64,000 nucleotides of DNA. It comes from Alphaproteobacteria bacterium (GTDB lineage Bacteria > Pseudomonadota > Alphaproteobacteria > Rhodospirillales > Rhodospirillaceae). This document shows, piece by piece, positions 1-12,386 of the stretch; position 1 is the stretch's first letter, and the number at the start of each line of letters is the position of its first letter. Below the pieces are notes generated by a model that saw only the letters and a list, made by a program, of their open reading frames with translations, was not told where the DNA came from and did no database searches. The DNA is taken from assembly GCA_003246625.1 (NCBI GenBank), contig QJZR01000013.1, positions 62,001 through 126,000 on the forward strand, given 5' to 3'. A program made the translations under genes and the position numbers.

Positions 1-1
1 C

Positions 2-895
2 GCCTGGCTGTCCTGGCAGGTGGACCGCCGTCAGCTGCACCTGACCGAGGAAACCTTCGCCACCCGGCAGCAGTCCCTCGACCTGGTCGAGGCGCGCTTC
101 CGCAACGGCGTCGCCACCCAGTTGGACGTGGCGCAGGCGAAAAGCTCGCTGGAAACCGCCCGCGTCAATTTGAGCCTCTATACCCGCGCGGTGGCGCAGG
201 ACCGCAACGCCCTGGAACTGCTGGTTGGACGTCCGCTCGCCGTCGACGAGGTGCCGGAAGCGGCGATCGCCGACGCGGTGACGGTGCCGCCGGTGGGGGT
301 GGCCTCGGACGTGCTGTTGCGCCGTCCCGACATCCGCGAGGCGGAGCACGCCTTGCGCGCGGCCAACGCCGACATCGGCGCGGCGCGGGCGGCGTTTTTC
401 CCGTCGATCACGCTGACCGGCAGCATGGGGTATTCCAGCCCTCGCCTCGGCGGCCTGTTCGAGGGGGCGTCGCGTGCCTGGACCTTCGCGCCCGACCTGA
501 CCCTGCCGATTTTTACCGCCGGACGTAACCAGGCCAACCTGGACGCGGCGAAGGCGCAGCGCGACATCGCCGTCGCCACTTATGAGAAAGCGATCCAGTC
601 CGCCTTCCGCGAGGTCGCCGACGCCCTGGCCGCGCGCAAGACCCTGGTCGATCAACTGGCCGCGCAGCAGTCCCTGGTCGCCGCCACCCGCGAGGCGCTG
701 GAGCTGTCGCAAGCGCGGTACGACCGCGGCATTTCGGATTACCTGGCGGTGCTGGACGCGCAGCGCGAACTCTATGCGGCGGAACAGGCGGAAATCGGCC
801 TGGAATTGTCCGAGGCGGTCAACCTGGTCGCCCTTTACAAGTCGTTGGGCGGCGGAGCGGTGAAGACGGCCGCCGCCGCGCTGCCGCCGTCCTGA
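2..895 (+). CDS. Outer-membrane efflux factor, NodT/TolC family (5' end outside window)
   Basis: The open frame runs in from the window edge at base 2, so about 297 C-terminal codons are visible of a family that is usually near 480 residues. The sequence shows the family's internal duplication: a helix stretch with FRNGVATQLDVAQAK early and the related YDRGISDYLAVLDAQR late, each followed by long alpha-helical, Ala/Gln-rich sequence. Proteins of this family form the trimeric outer-membrane channel of RND or MacB-type tripartite pumps. The matching adaptor and pump are presumably upstream and not visible. A GTG at base 20 is internal and not a credible start. A strong hairpin terminator follows. 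Confidence 0.9.
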   Translation, partial: AWLSWQVDRRQLHLTEETFATRQQSLDLVEARFRNGVATQLDVAQAKSSLETARVNLSLYTRAVAQDRNALELLVGRPLAVDEVPEAAIADAVTVPPVGVASDVLLRRPDIREAEHALRAANADIGAARAAFFPSITLTGSMGYSSPRLGGLFEGASRAWTFAPDLTLPIFTAGRNQANLDAAKAQRDIAVATYEKAIQSAFREVADALAARKTLVDQLAAQQSLVAATREALELSQARYDRGISDYLAVLDAQRELYAAEQAEIGLELSEAVNLVALYKSLGGGAVKTAAAALPPS

Positions 896-981
896 CGGAA
901 TTTTCCGGCCCGCCCACGTGGCGGCCGGACGCCGTCGGCCCCGCTGCCCGAAACTCCGTCCCTCCGGGCGGCGGAACCGGC

Positions 982-1015
982 AAAGGCCGGGGCGCAAGCC
1001 CCGGCCTTTCCATTT
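982..1015. terminator. Bidirectional intrinsic terminator
   Basis: A perfect 12-bp stem (982-993 pairing with 998-1009, AAAGGCCGGGGC arm) with a GCAA loop lies between two convergent genes. It carries A residues on one side and T residues on the other, so it can serve both the efflux gene and the chemoreceptor gene. Confidence 0.8.
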
Positions 1016-1034
1016 CCGGCGCGGTTCGCCCCGC

Positions 1035-2723
1035 CTAGCCGGCGCGGACCTTGGCGACGAAATCGCCGACCAGATGGTTGAGGGTGCGGGATTCGGATGA
1101 CAGCTTGCGCGCCGCCCCCAGCACCGATTCCGAGGCGGAGCCGGTCTCCCGCGCCGCCGACTTGACGTCGGAGATGTTCCTCGACACCGCCTGCGTGCCG
1201 TGCGAGGCGGCCTCGACATTGCGGGCGATTTCCTGCGTCGCCGCGTTCTGCTGCTCCACCGCCGCGGCGATGGCCGAGGAAATCTCGTTGATCCGCCCGA
1301 TCGTCTGGTTGACGCTTTTGATCGCCGTCGCGGCACGTTCGGTTTCCGCCTGCACCGCGCCGATCTGCTGGGTGATTTCGTCGGTCGCCTTGGCGGTTTG
1401 GTTGGCCAGGTTCTTCACCTCGCCCGCGACCACGGCGAAGCCCTTGCCCGCCTCGCCCGCGCGGGCCGCCTCGATCGTCGCGTTCAGCGCCAGCAGGTTG
1501 GTCTGGTTGGCGATGTCGTTGATCAGCTTGACCACCTCGCCGATCTGTTCGGCGGCGGCGGAAAGACCGCGGACGATGGTGTCGGTGTGCGCCGCTTCCT
1601 CGACCGCGGTGTTGGCGATCCGCACGGATTCCGAGACCTGACGGCTGATTTCGGAGACCGAACGCGACAGTTCCTCGGCGGCGGCGGCCACCGTTTCGAC
1701 GTTGGTGGCGGCCAGTTCCGAGGCGTCGGCCACCGCCATCGCCTGCGCCGCGACCTTTTCCGCCAGCGACGACATCGCCGTGGCGGTGGTTTCCATGCCG
1801 GACGAGGCCTCCGCGACGCTGTCGACGACGTGGGCGACGCTGCCCTCGAAGCCATCGGCCAGTTGCCGCATCTCGGCGCGGTGCAGTTCCGCCGCCTGCC
1901 GCTTCAGGTCCTCGGCCTCGCCTTCCATGCGCGCCTTGTCGATGGCGTTCCGTTTGAAGACCTCGACGGCGCGGGCGATGGCGCCGACCTCGTCGCCACG
2001 GTCGCGGCCCTCGATCTCCACCGAGGTGTCGTCATTCGCCAGACGTTCCATCACCGCCACGATGCGCGCCACCGGGCGGGAAACCGACCGCCCGATCATC
2101 AGCGCCGAGGTCAGGCCGAGGATCACGCCCAGAACCACCAGACCGATGCTGAGGCCGCGGTCGGCGGCAAAGCGCCCCTCGCCGGAGGAAAATAGGCTGC
2201 CGGCTTCCTGGCTTTGATAGGCCAGCAACTTGCGCAGCGGGGTCCCCGCCTGACGGAATTTCTGCGTGCCTTCCTTGCCCAGCAGGTCGTGGCGCACGGC
2301 TTCCGCCTCGCCCTTGGCCAGGCGGTTCCACAGGCCATCGGCGAAGCCGCGATAGGATTTCAGCCCCGCCGTCACTTCCTCGGCCAGTTTCGCCTCGTCC
2401 GGCGTCATCCGGCTGCCCAGGTAGATCGACCACGCCTTGTCCAGGTCGCTCATCTGCTTGTCGAATTCCGTCTTCAGCGCCGCCACCCGGGCCGGATCGT
2501 TGGCTGCCGAGGCGCTGACCACGCGGATGCGGATGCGGTGCAGCGCGTCGACCGTCGCCGCCAGATCGATCAGTGCCTTGGTGGTGTCCTGCGAAACCGA
2601 ACGGAAGCCTTCGTGCATGCGGCTCATGCCGAGAATGCCGAAGCCGCTGTTGGCGATCAGGAACGCCAACAGAACCGCCGTCATCAGCCCCAGTTTGCGG
2701 GCGATCGTCCAATGGGATCCCAT
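1035..2723 (-). CDS. Methyl-accepting chemotaxis protein
   Basis: A 562-residue chemoreceptor. An N-terminal membrane segment lies at about residues 10-30, followed by a helical periplasmic domain of four-helix-bundle type (to about 190). A second membrane segment follows (about 192-212), then a HAMP domain (about 212-265, with SRPVARI) and a long cytoplasmic signalling coiled coil. The hairpin tip, with [19 protein letters not shown] and [15 protein letters not shown], is intact. It should signal to CheA/CheW at a cell pole. No C-terminal CheR/CheB pentapeptide is visible. The ligand cannot be predicted from the sequence. The gene stands alone and converges on the upstream efflux gene. Confidence 0.95.
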   Translation of the reverse strand: MGSHWTIARKLGLMTAVLLAFLIANSGFGILGMSRMHEGFRSVSQDTTKALIDLAATVDALHRIRIRVVSASAANDPARVAALKTEFDKQMSDLDKAWSIYLGSRMTPDEAKLAEEVTAGLKSYRGFADGLWNRLAKGEAEAVRHDLLGKEGTQKFRQAGTPLRKLLAYQSQEAGSLFSSGEGRFAADRGLSIGLVVLGVILGLTSALMIGRSVSRPVARIVAVMERLANDDTSVEIEGRDRGDEVGAIARAVEVFKRNAIDKARMEGEAEDLKRQAAELHRAEMRQLADGFEGSVAHVVDSVAEASSGMETTATAMSSLAEKVAAQAMAVADASELAATNVETVAAAAEELSRSVSEISRQVSESVRIANTAVEEAAHTDTIVRGLSAAAEQIGEVVKLINDIANQTNLLALNATIEAARAGEAGKGFAVVAGEVKNLANQTAKATDEITQQIGAVQAETERAATAIKSVNQTIGRINEISSAIAAAVEQQNAATQEIARNVEAASHGTQAVSRNISDVKSAARETGSASESVLGAARKLSSESRTLNHLVGDFVAKVRAG

Positions 2724-2833
2724 GATGGAAACCTCGCGGTTGAAACGCGTGGGGGGAAAGAATTCATATTTGGCGATGGCCTGCGACGCGTCAACGTTGC
2801 GATGCCGTTCTGCTCTGGAAGAAAAGCCTTTTA

Positions 2834-2862
2834 TTTCTTGGAATTAGATTGATTCCAAGAAA
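2834..2862. repeat. Perfect 11-bp inverted repeat with 7-base loop
   Basis: Arms TTTCTTGGAAT and ATTCCAAGAAA are exact complements separated by TAGATTG. There is no T-tract on either strand, so it is more likely an operator or a recombination-site remnant than a terminator. It lies upstream of the chemoreceptor gene and at the point where base composition changes. Confidence 0.55.
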
Positions 2863-3097
2863 AGCGGAACGGGAGGCGACGGCTTATGGAAGACGGCGGC
2901 GGCGCGGTAGGCTTCTGATCGAAAAGGTGGCTACACGACCAAATCTGAGACGGTGGATACAGTTGCCTCTAGTCATCTCGTAATCGGTACTGGCTGATGA
3001 AGTTCTTCAGATTTGCTTTTTGTGCCCAAGGTTACCCAGCCCTCAGAAAATACGCATTTTATTTCATGGTGTTGTATGGGGGAGCACTCTCTATCCG

Positions 3098-3113
3098 GAA
3101 ATTTCATTCGTTG
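3098..3113 (+). repeat. 16-bp direct repeat, copy 1
   Basis: The sequence GAAATTTCATTCGTTG is identical to the copy at 3249-3264, 151 bp downstream. Both lie upstream of the small helix-turn-helix gene, so they may be its operators or remnants of an integration event. Confidence 0.6.
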
Positions 3114-3248
3114 TTTGGGGTGAGCTTTTGGGAAGATTATCGAAGGCAATAGAGCGCATTGAGGTCGCGGTATGTGTCCAGAGATGTAAACCGTTTGTAT
3201 TTAGATATATGAAAATAATATAGAATTTCTATGAGCAGCGGATCTGAC

Positions 3249-3264
3249 GAAATTTCATTCGTTG
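3249..3264 (+). repeat. 16-bp direct repeat, copy 2
   Basis: Exact second copy of the element at 3098-3113. It lies about 100 bases before the start codon of the small helix-turn-helix gene. Confidence 0.6.
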
Positions 3265-3368
3265 GCGGGGCAGGCGTTCGGTGAATAATTTTGTCCTGCC
3301 GATTGGTAGATCATGGTGGGTAGAGAGTGCCGTTACAGGCGTTTTCCGTATGTGAAAGGAGCGGAACA

Positions 3369-3536
3369 ATGAAACATCTGTCGCGAGTGGAAATTGCGGT
3401 CATCAAGGCGCGGGTTTTGCGTGGGGACAAATACGCTGAAATTGCCGCTGACTATAGGTTGAATCAGGGGCGCTTGTCCGATCTGAAATACGGACGGATT
3501 TATGCTGATATCCTTCCTGCGAACCTGAACGATTGA
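3369..3536 (+). CDS. Small helix-turn-helix protein (55 residues)
   Basis: A 55-residue protein started by ATG with a good AAAGGAG ribosome-binding site eight bases upstream. The sequence has the spacing of a homeodomain-like helix-turn-helix: VIKARVLRGDKYAEIAADY, then NQGRLSDLKYGRIYADI. This resembles the N-terminal DNA-binding module of transposases and small phage regulators. It may regulate the adjoining recombinase-like gene, which begins 52 bases downstream. Codon use is AT-rich compared with the flanking genes. The function is inferred from fold-like pattern only. Confidence 0.65.
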   Translation: MKHLSRVEIAVIKARVLRGDKYAEIAADYRLNQGRLSDLKYGRIYADILPANLND

Positions 3537-3588
3537 CGAAAGGGTGTGGCGCTAGGGTGCCCGGGAACCCTGGCGTGCATTGGACCTC

Positions 3589-4845
3589 ATGGTCGAACGT
3601 GTGCATCTGACAGTGGATATCGTGAAAGCATTAATGCCCCCCGTAGAGGGAGAGAAATGGATTCCCGACGATGTCGTGTGTGGGTTTGGTATTCGCCTTT
3701 GGTCGGCAAAGCGCGGAGGGCATGGTGCATACGCAATTCGGGTGAGAGATCAATCGGGAAATATCCGGCGCGAGACTTTTGATTTTGATAAATCCTTGGA
3801 CGTCAGATCGAAGCGTTTGGCGGGGGAAGTTGAGATAAATTTCGCTGATTGTCTGGACGAGGCTCGAGAATGGGCGCGTGAGCGCATTAAGGAAATTAAA
3901 GGTATTCCAACGAGGCAGGATTTGGAAAAGCGTCGCCATTTGGCGCGTGAGGCGCGGATGCTTTCCATGACGTTTGGAGAATTCGTGGCTGTTCGAATCG
4001 AAAAAATGCGTCACAGAAGAAGATCGCAGGCATATACAGATAGGATAGATAAATTATTTAATAAGATAATTCCTGTTGAGTTGCAGAACACTCTGATGTC
4101 GAGTTTGACGTCTCACCCAATTATAGATGCGATTATATCGTCTTCGGACAAACCCGGAACGGTGCGTGTCTTCCGCTCGTTTATGAGCGGAGTATTAGAC
4201 GATGCTGCCTCTTGCAGCTTTGCGCTTAGAAGTGTCTACAACGAATATAGGGAGGGGTTTTGGGGGAAATGGGAGGAGCGTGTCTCTCTGCATGTCACTG
4301 AATTGGATAGCTATGCTGAGAGAAAGTACCACGATCTATTCGATAGATTGATGGGCGAGAAACGGTTATGGCAACAGGCTCTTTGTATAAGATTATATTT
4401 TGAATTATCTGTACCTTTGTCTCGTCTTATGTCCGCCTCATGGCGTCAGGTATACGAGGGGGACTTTTATCCGTATTTTCCGGGAGAGAATCGGAATTGG
4501 TATTGGTGCCGTGTGCGCATACATCCGGATTCATCAATAATTATTGATGAGATTCGTCGGAGGGCACGGGATGAATTCCCGGATTCCCCGTATTTATTTC
4601 CGACGCGATTTGGGCGGAGATTTCAACATATTCGAACCGTTGATGGGATGTGGAGAAACGCATTGTTCGACTTGGGAATAGGATATTATTCGCTCAAGAA
4701 ATTTGCGGAAAGTTATCGGGGGGCAACAGCTAGATACGGAGATCCTCTTAATCTTTCGCGAGGGCGCGACCTGCGGCGATCAACGAGAGAATGGTTTATA
4801 TCCGCTGTGGCAAATTGGGGTGAGAGCACCCATGAAAAAACGTAA
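3589..4845 (+). CDS. Degenerate tyrosine-recombinase/integrase-like protein
   Basis: A 418-residue protein in an AT-rich, host-atypical stretch. The N-terminal part resembles the DUF4102/arm-binding part of island integrases (a GIRLW..AKRGGHGAYAIRVRD pattern, then an EAREWARERIKEIKGI-like helix). The middle resembles a core-binding domain. In the C-terminal half a possible catalytic Arg I context (PLSRLMSASW) is present. I see no H-x-x-R box and no C-terminal nucleophilic tyrosine in the usual LGH...Y setting; where the box is expected the sequence reads YYSLKKFAESYRG. It is therefore probably catalytically dead or a very divergent family. The start is ATG 3589, with TTG 3580 as an alternative. 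It could instead be a repurposed DNA-binding protein. Confidence 0.55.
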   Translation: MVERVHLTVDIVKALMPPVEGEKWIPDDVVCGFGIRLWSAKRGGHGAYAIRVRDQSGNIRRETFDFDKSLDVRSKRLAGEVEINFADCLDEAREWARERIKEIKGIPTRQDLEKRRHLAREARMLSMTFGEFVAVRIEKMRHRRRSQAYTDRIDKLFNKIIPVELQNTLMSSLTSHPIIDAIISSSDKPGTVRVFRSFMSGVLDDAASCSFALRSVYNEYREGFWGKWEERVSLHVTELDSYAERKYHDLFDRLMGEKRLWQQALCIRLYFELSVPLSRLMSASWRQVYEGDFYPYFPGENRNWYWCRVRIHPDSSIIIDEIRRRARDEFPDSPYLFPTRFGRRFQHIRTVDGMWRNALFDLGIGYYSLKKFAESYRGATARYGDPLNLSRGRDLRRSTREWFISAVANWGESTHEKT

Positions 4846-4884
4846 TGTGCGCCCTAGACCGAGAAGTTCTTTTTCCATGGGATG

Positions 4885-4934
4885 CAAGGGGCCGAGCCCC
4901 TTGCCGGGGCCGGGCGGCGCCCGGCCTGGTTTTT
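4885..4934. repeat. Double-hairpin intergenic repeat, copy A
   Basis: Two adjacent perfect hairpins, CAAGGGGC/GCCCCTTG (4885-4903) and GCCGGGC/GCCCGGC (4909-4925), then a T-run. The layout matches copies near 57448, 61749 and 62708. This copy marks the right end of the AT-rich island and touches the 3' end of uvrB, where it may also act as a terminator. Confidence 0.7.
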
Positions 4935-4938
4935 CCCC

Positions 4939-7032
<2,094 letters not shown>

Positions 7033-7170
7033 CGTCGGCTCAGTCCGGCAGAGGGGGAAGGGCGTCGCGGTCGGCTATGCCTACCCGGCGCGGGAGTTGC
7101 GCGAAAACCGCATTCCCGGCGCCGGGAATGCCGCTTGCACGGCCCGGAAGGCGCCGGTATCGTCCATTAG

Positions 7171-8418
<1,248 letters not shown>

Positions 8419-8440
8419 ACGAAGGCAAGCGATTTATTCC

Positions 8441-8481
8441 AAGCCGCCGGACCGGTCGCCACCGATCCGGCGGCTTTTTTG
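8441..8481 (+). terminator. Intrinsic terminator after the aminotransferase gene
   Basis: Arms AAGCCGCCGGA (8441-8451) and TCCGGCGGCTT are perfectly complementary and are followed by a run of T residues, 23 bases after the stop codon. Confidence 0.85.
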
Positions 8482-8691
8482 TTGCGTTCGCGGGGGACTC
8501 CCGGGCACCATGAGGGTGGCTAAAACAATCCCTGAACGGGGATGGCGCCACCCCTTCGGGGACCACTTGGCCGCACGGCTGGGGCAGGGTCTGGGGTGAT
8601 CTTGTGCCGAAGGGAACGCGCCGCCGCGGGCTTTTCCGTCCGCCGGCTTTCCTCCTGGCCGCAGCGGCCTGAAACCGCGGGAGGAACCAGA

Positions 8692-10719
8692 ATGCCTGAC
8701 AACGTCGGAACCAACGGCGGCGCGACACGCGTCGCCGCCATCGTCGGCCCGTACACCAGCGGCAAGACCAGCCTTCTCGAAAGCCTGATGTTCGTTTCCG
8801 GCGGCATCACCCGCAAGGGATCGGCCGCCGACCGCAGCCGTCTGGGCGACGCGCAGGCGGAGGCGAAAAGCCGCGAGATGAGCGTCGAGACGGTGGTGGC
8901 GAACACCACTTTCCTGGACGAGCCCTGGACGCTTCTGGATTGCCCCGGTTCGATCGAGTTTTTGCAGGATACCCGCCACGCCCTGATGGTGGCGGACATC
9001 GCGGTGGTGGTTTGCGATCCCGATCCGGCGCGCGCGGTGATGGCCGGGCCCTTCCTGAAGTTTCTGGAGGACAACGGCATTCCGCACCTGATCTTCGTCA
9101 ACCGCATGGAACACGCCAAGGCGGGCATCGGCGAGATTCTGGAGGCGTTGCAGGCGGCGTCGGAACGTCCCCTGGTGATGCGCCAGTTGCCGATCGTCGA
9201 CGGCGAGAATGTCACCGGCTACATCGACCTGATCCACGAACGCGCCTACCACTACGAGGAGGGCAAGCCCTCTTCCTTGGTCCGCATTCCCGCGGCGGCG
9301 GCGGCGGACGAACAGGGGGCGCGCCAGGAGTTGCTGGAAAGCCTGGCCGATTTCGACGATTCCCTGATGGAGGAACTGCTCAACGACGCGGAGCCGGCGA
9401 AGGGCGAGGTGTTCGCCTCGTTGAAGCGCGACATCGCCGAGAACCTGGTGGTGCCGGTGCTGTTCGGCGAGGCGGAGCGCGACCACGGCGTCAACCGCCT
9501 GTGGAAGGCGCTGCGCCACGACGCGCCCCGGCCGGAAGCCACCTGGGAACGCCGCAAGGAGGTCACCCCCGACGGCCTAGCGCAGGTGTTCAAGACCCAG
9601 CACGCCGCGCACACCGGCCGTTTGTCCTGGGTGCGGGTGTGGCAGGGGGACTTGACCGACGGCATGACCCTGGCCGGGCAGAAGGTGGGCGGCCTGTACG
9701 CCCTGAACGGCGCCGAGGCGACGAAGATCGCCAAGGCCGGGGTGGGATCGGTGGCGGCGGCGGCGCGGCTGGAGAACACCGCCCCCGGCGACGTGCTGAC
9801 CGAAGCCGAGGCGTTGAAGCCGGAATTCTGGCCGCAACCGCCGCAGGCGCCGTTCGCGCTTAAACTGTCGACGGTGAAGATGGGCGACGACGTCAAGTTG
9901 TCCACCGCCCTGGCCAAGCTGGTCGCCGACGACGTGTCGCTCAGCTATGGCATGGACCCGGACACCGGCGAACTGCTGCTGTGGGGGATGGGCGAGGTCC
10001 ACCTGATGGTCGCCGCCGACCGTCTGCGCAGCCAGCACAACGTCGAGGTCAAGGCGGAACAGCCGAAGGTGCCGTTCAAGGAAACCATCCGCAAGGGCGT
10101 CACCGAGCGCGGTCGCCACAAGCGGCAGACCGGCGGCCACGGCCAGTTCGGCGACGCGGTGCTGGAGGTCAAGCCGCTGTCCCGCGGCGAGGGCTTCGTC
10201 TTCACCGACCGCATCGTCGGCGGCGTGGTGCCGAAGAACTACATCCCGGCGGTGGAGGCCGGGGTGCGCGAAAGCCTGCGCAAGGGGCCCTTGGGCTTCC
10301 CGGTGGTGGACGTCGGGGTGACCCTGACCGACGGCTCGTACCACACCGTCGATTCCTCGGAAATGGCGTTCAAGACGGCGGCGGGAATCGGCATGCGCGC
10401 CGCCCTGCCGAAGTGCGAACCGATCCTTCTGGAGCCGATCTGGAACGTCGCGGTGGCGGTGCCCTCGGAATGGACGTCGAAGGCGCAGCGCGCGCTTTCC
10501 CAGCGCCGCGCCCAGATTCTCGGTTATGACAAGCGGCCGGGCTGGAAGGGCTGGGACGTGGTCAAGGCGCAGGTGCCGCAGATGGAGGTGCACGACCTGA
10601 TCGTCGAACTGCGTTCGCTGACCATGGGGGTCGGCACCTTCGAATGGGATTTCGACCACTTGCAGGAGCTGACCGGCCGCGTCGCCGACAAGGCGGTCGC
10701 CGACGCCAGGGCCGAATAA
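8692..10719 (+). CDS. Elongation factor G paralogue (EF-G-like GTPase)
   Basis: A 675-residue EF-G-family protein. The start is the ATG preceded by GGGAGGAACCAG; the open frame extends further upstream without a better site. G1 is GPYTSGKT and G3 is DCPG. G4, normally NKxD, reads NRME, so guanine recognition is altered. Domains II and III follow. The domain IV hallmark GGHGQFGDAVLEV and a domain V with DFDHLQELTGR are present. It is probably not the housekeeping translocase, which normally sits with rpsL/rpsG/tuf, but a paralogue acting on ribosomes under particular conditions or in recycling. It is followed by its own hairpin. Confidence 0.85.
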   Translation: MPDNVGTNGGATRVAAIVGPYTSGKTSLLESLMFVSGGITRKGSAADRSRLGDAQAEAKSREMSVETVVANTTFLDEPWTLLDCPGSIEFLQDTRHALMVADIAVVVCDPDPARAVMAGPFLKFLEDNGIPHLIFVNRMEHAKAGIGEILEALQAASERPLVMRQLPIVDGENVTGYIDLIHERAYHYEEGKPSSLVRIPAAAAADEQGARQELLESLADFDDSLMEELLNDAEPAKGEVFASLKRDIAENLVVPVLFGEAERDHGVNRLWKALRHDAPRPEATWERRKEVTPDGLAQVFKTQHAAHTGRLSWVRVWQGDLTDGMTLAGQKVGGLYALNGAEATKIAKAGVGSVAAAARLENTAPGDVLTEAEALKPEFWPQPPQAPFALKLSTVKMGDDVKLSTALAKLVADDVSLSYGMDPDTGELLLWGMGEVHLMVAADRLRSQHNVEVKAEQPKVPFKETIRKGVTERGRHKRQTGGHGQFGDAVLEVKPLSRGEGFVFTDRIVGGVVPKNYIPAVEAGVRESLRKGPLGFPVVDVGVTLTDGSYHTVDSSEMAFKTAAGIGMRAALPKCEPILLEPIWNVAVAVPSEWTSKAQRALSQRRAQILGYDKRPGWKGWDVVKAQVPQMEVHDLIVELRSLTMGVGTFEWDFDHLQELTGRVADKAVADARAE

Positions 10720-10780
10720 TTTCCCTGGCGGGGGGCGGGCGGCCTCCCCATATCCAGGGGACCATCGTGGAAAACCTTTC

Positions 10781-10816
10781 AGGCGGAACCGGCCTTCCGG
10801 TTCCGCCTTGTCTTTC
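10781..10816 (+). terminator. Hairpin terminator after the EF-G-like gene
   Basis: A near-perfect 12-bp stem (AGGCGGAACCGG against CCGGTTCCGCCT) with a CTT loop, followed by TGTCTTT. It separates the EF-G-like gene from the TerC-type gene. Confidence 0.65.
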
Positions 10817-10945
10817 GGGGGCGGCTGAGGGTAATATCGCCGCCGCTTAACCCGATCCGGGCCCCTCTGGCGGCGAAGACGTTCGCCGTGATGTCGGATC
10901 GTGTCGCAACCGCGCGGACGTCGCGCAGCCAAAACCCGATTTTAC

Positions 10946-11947
10946 ATGCTTGATCAGCTCTGGCCGTTGGTCGGCGCCACCTTCCTGGGGCAGCCGATCC
11001 TGGTTTGGTGCGGTTTTCTGGTACTGATCGGCGCGCTGCTGACGTTCGACCTGCGCGTCCTCAACCGGTACGACCACACCATCGGCTTCATGGAAAGCCT
11101 GCGCACCACCGCGCTTTACGTTGCCATCGCCCTGGCCTTCGGCGGCCTTCTGTGGGCGACCATGGGGGCGGAGGCGGGGATGCTGTTCGTCACCGCCTAT
11201 CTGGTCGAGGAAAGCCTCTCCCTCGACAACGTCTTCGTCATCTCGACCATCTTCGCCGCCTTCGCCATCCCGCCCAAGTACCAGCACCGCGTGCTGTTCT
11301 GGGGGATCATCGGCGTGGTGGTGATGCGCGGCATGATGATTCTGCTGGGCAGCGTGATGGTCGCCCGCTTCCACTGGATTCTCTTCCTCTTCGGCGGCTT
11401 TTTGATTCTCACCGGGATGAAGATGCTGACCGCCTCTCCGGCGGCGGCCGAGGATCCCAGCAAGTCCAAGGTGGTCGCCCTGGCCAAGCGGTTCATTCCG
11501 CTGACCCACGAATTCCACGGTCACGCCTTCTTCGCCCGCGTGCCGTCGAAGAAGGGCAACCTGCGCCTGGTGGCGACCCCCCTGCTGCCCGCCCTGCTGG
11601 TGGTGGAGACCGCCGACCTGTTGTTCGCGGTGGACAGCATCCCGGCGGTGCTGGCGATTTCCACCGACGCCTTCATCGTCTTCTCCAGCAACATCTTCGC
11701 GGTGCTGGGGCTGCGCGCGCTCTATTCGGTGCTGTCGGTGATGGTCGGGCGCTTCGGCTATCTGCGTTATGCCCTGGCCGGGGTGTTGATGTTCATCGGC
11801 GCGAAGATCTTCTGGGTGGAACTGGTCGGTCCGATCCACGCCGTGGTCTCGCTGGGGGTGACGGTGCTGGTGCTGGGCGGGGCGATCGTGCTGTCGCTGT
11901 TGCGGCCTCCGGCGCAGCCGCCGGTCAAGGCGGAAGCGGAGAAATAA
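10946..11947 (+). CDS. TerC/Alx-family integral membrane protein
   Basis: A 333-residue polytopic inner-membrane protein with about seven to nine hydrophobic helices. It carries the family's acidic membrane motif EESLSLDNVFV (about residues 89-99) and the paired VETADLLFAVDSIPAVLA motif in the second half. Members such as Alx and MeeF-type proteins export Mn2+, and others support metalation of secreted enzymes; the substrate here is inferred as divalent metal. I looked for the yybP-ykoY manganese riboswitch in the 130 bases upstream and could not recognise its conserved core. An intrinsic terminator follows directly. Confidence 0.88.
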   Translation: MLDQLWPLVGATFLGQPILVWCGFLVLIGALLTFDLRVLNRYDHTIGFMESLRTTALYVAIALAFGGLLWATMGAEAGMLFVTAYLVEESLSLDNVFVISTIFAAFAIPPKYQHRVLFWGIIGVVVMRGMMILLGSVMVARFHWILFLFGGFLILTGMKMLTASPAAAEDPSKSKVVALAKRFIPLTHEFHGHAFFARVPSKKGNLRLVATPLLPALLVVETADLLFAVDSIPAVLAISTDAFIVFSSNIFAVLGLRALYSVLSVMVGRFGYLRYALAGVLMFIGAKIFWVELVGPIHAVVSLGVTVLVLGGAIVLSLLRPPAQPPVKAEAEK

Positions 11948-11948
11948 G

Positions 11949-11988
11949 AAAGGAGCCCTTGGGGGGAAGGGCTCCTTTCTGGCTTTGC
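11949..11988 (+). terminator. Intrinsic terminator after the TerC-type gene
   Basis: Arms GAAAGGAGCCCTT and GGGCTCCTTTC around a GGGGGAA loop, then T-rich sequence, immediately after the stop codon. Confidence 0.8.
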
Positions 11989-11989
11989 C

Positions 11990-12386
11990 GGAACCTCTCC
12001 GCGGTTGATGAGGGGGGGAGGGCACCGCGTCGAGGGGGAGGACAGGACCTCCGGTTTTCCGGCTGCGCGACATCGGCCGTGTCTGGGGGGAAGCGCCGAT
12101 GCCGTTTCCTTCGCCGTTCTCAGATCCTTTCTCCTGCCGTTGAAGAAACCCACTTGCGTGGGGGGTGACCGAGGGACGATCTGTTGCCGCTTTCTTCGTG
12201 TCTTCACTGTCTCATGCGGCGCGGCGACGGGGAAACGGGAATATCCGATGAATTTGATCGGAAATTCCGCAGGCGATTTTTTATCGGAACCTCACGGTTT
12301 TTCGCTGGCCGCAGAGGGGGGGCGGGCGCAAAATCGAACCCTTGCCGGTTGTAAGATTTTCGCCGACGGATCAAGGGGGTGTTCCG
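11990..12386. promoter_or_regulatory. Leader region of the HD-GYP gene, no gene seen
   Basis: About 400 bases without a supported coding region. A short inverted repeat TCCGAT-N7-ATCGGA lies at 12244-12262, and another ATCGGA occurs about 25 bases further on. This may be an operator cluster. The downstream gene has AAGGGGGT six bases before its ATG. Confidence 0.35.

Larger units (their letters stand above)
2724..3368. other. AT-rich intergenic stretch at the left end of a foreign island
   Basis: About 645 bases without a convincing gene. From about 2930 the composition falls sharply below the host's G+C level. The stretch holds an 11-bp perfect hairpin (2834-2862) and a 16-bp exact direct repeat (3098-3113 and 3249-3264). 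It also holds an imperfect inverted pair (about 3082-3097, with GCACTCTCTATCC, against 3315-3329, with GGGTAGAGAGTGCC). A 67-codon frame at 3020-3223 has no ribosome-binding site and no recognisable domain. The promoter of the small HTH gene must lie here. Confidence 0.6.

Noticed and set aside
3020-3223. A 67-codon frame in the AT-rich island
   Set aside because: No ribosome-binding site, no domain, and it covers the direct-repeat region, which looks regulatory.
8481-8691. Possible structured RNA (SRP or riboswitch) before the EF-G-like gene
   Set aside because: Several short GC hairpins can be drawn, but none of the conserved tetraloop or core motifs of known RNAs was recognised.
10816-10945. 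Possible yybP-ykoY manganese riboswitch before the TerC/Alx-type gene
   Set aside because: The conserved GGGGAGUA-type core and its partner loop could not be found in the leader.
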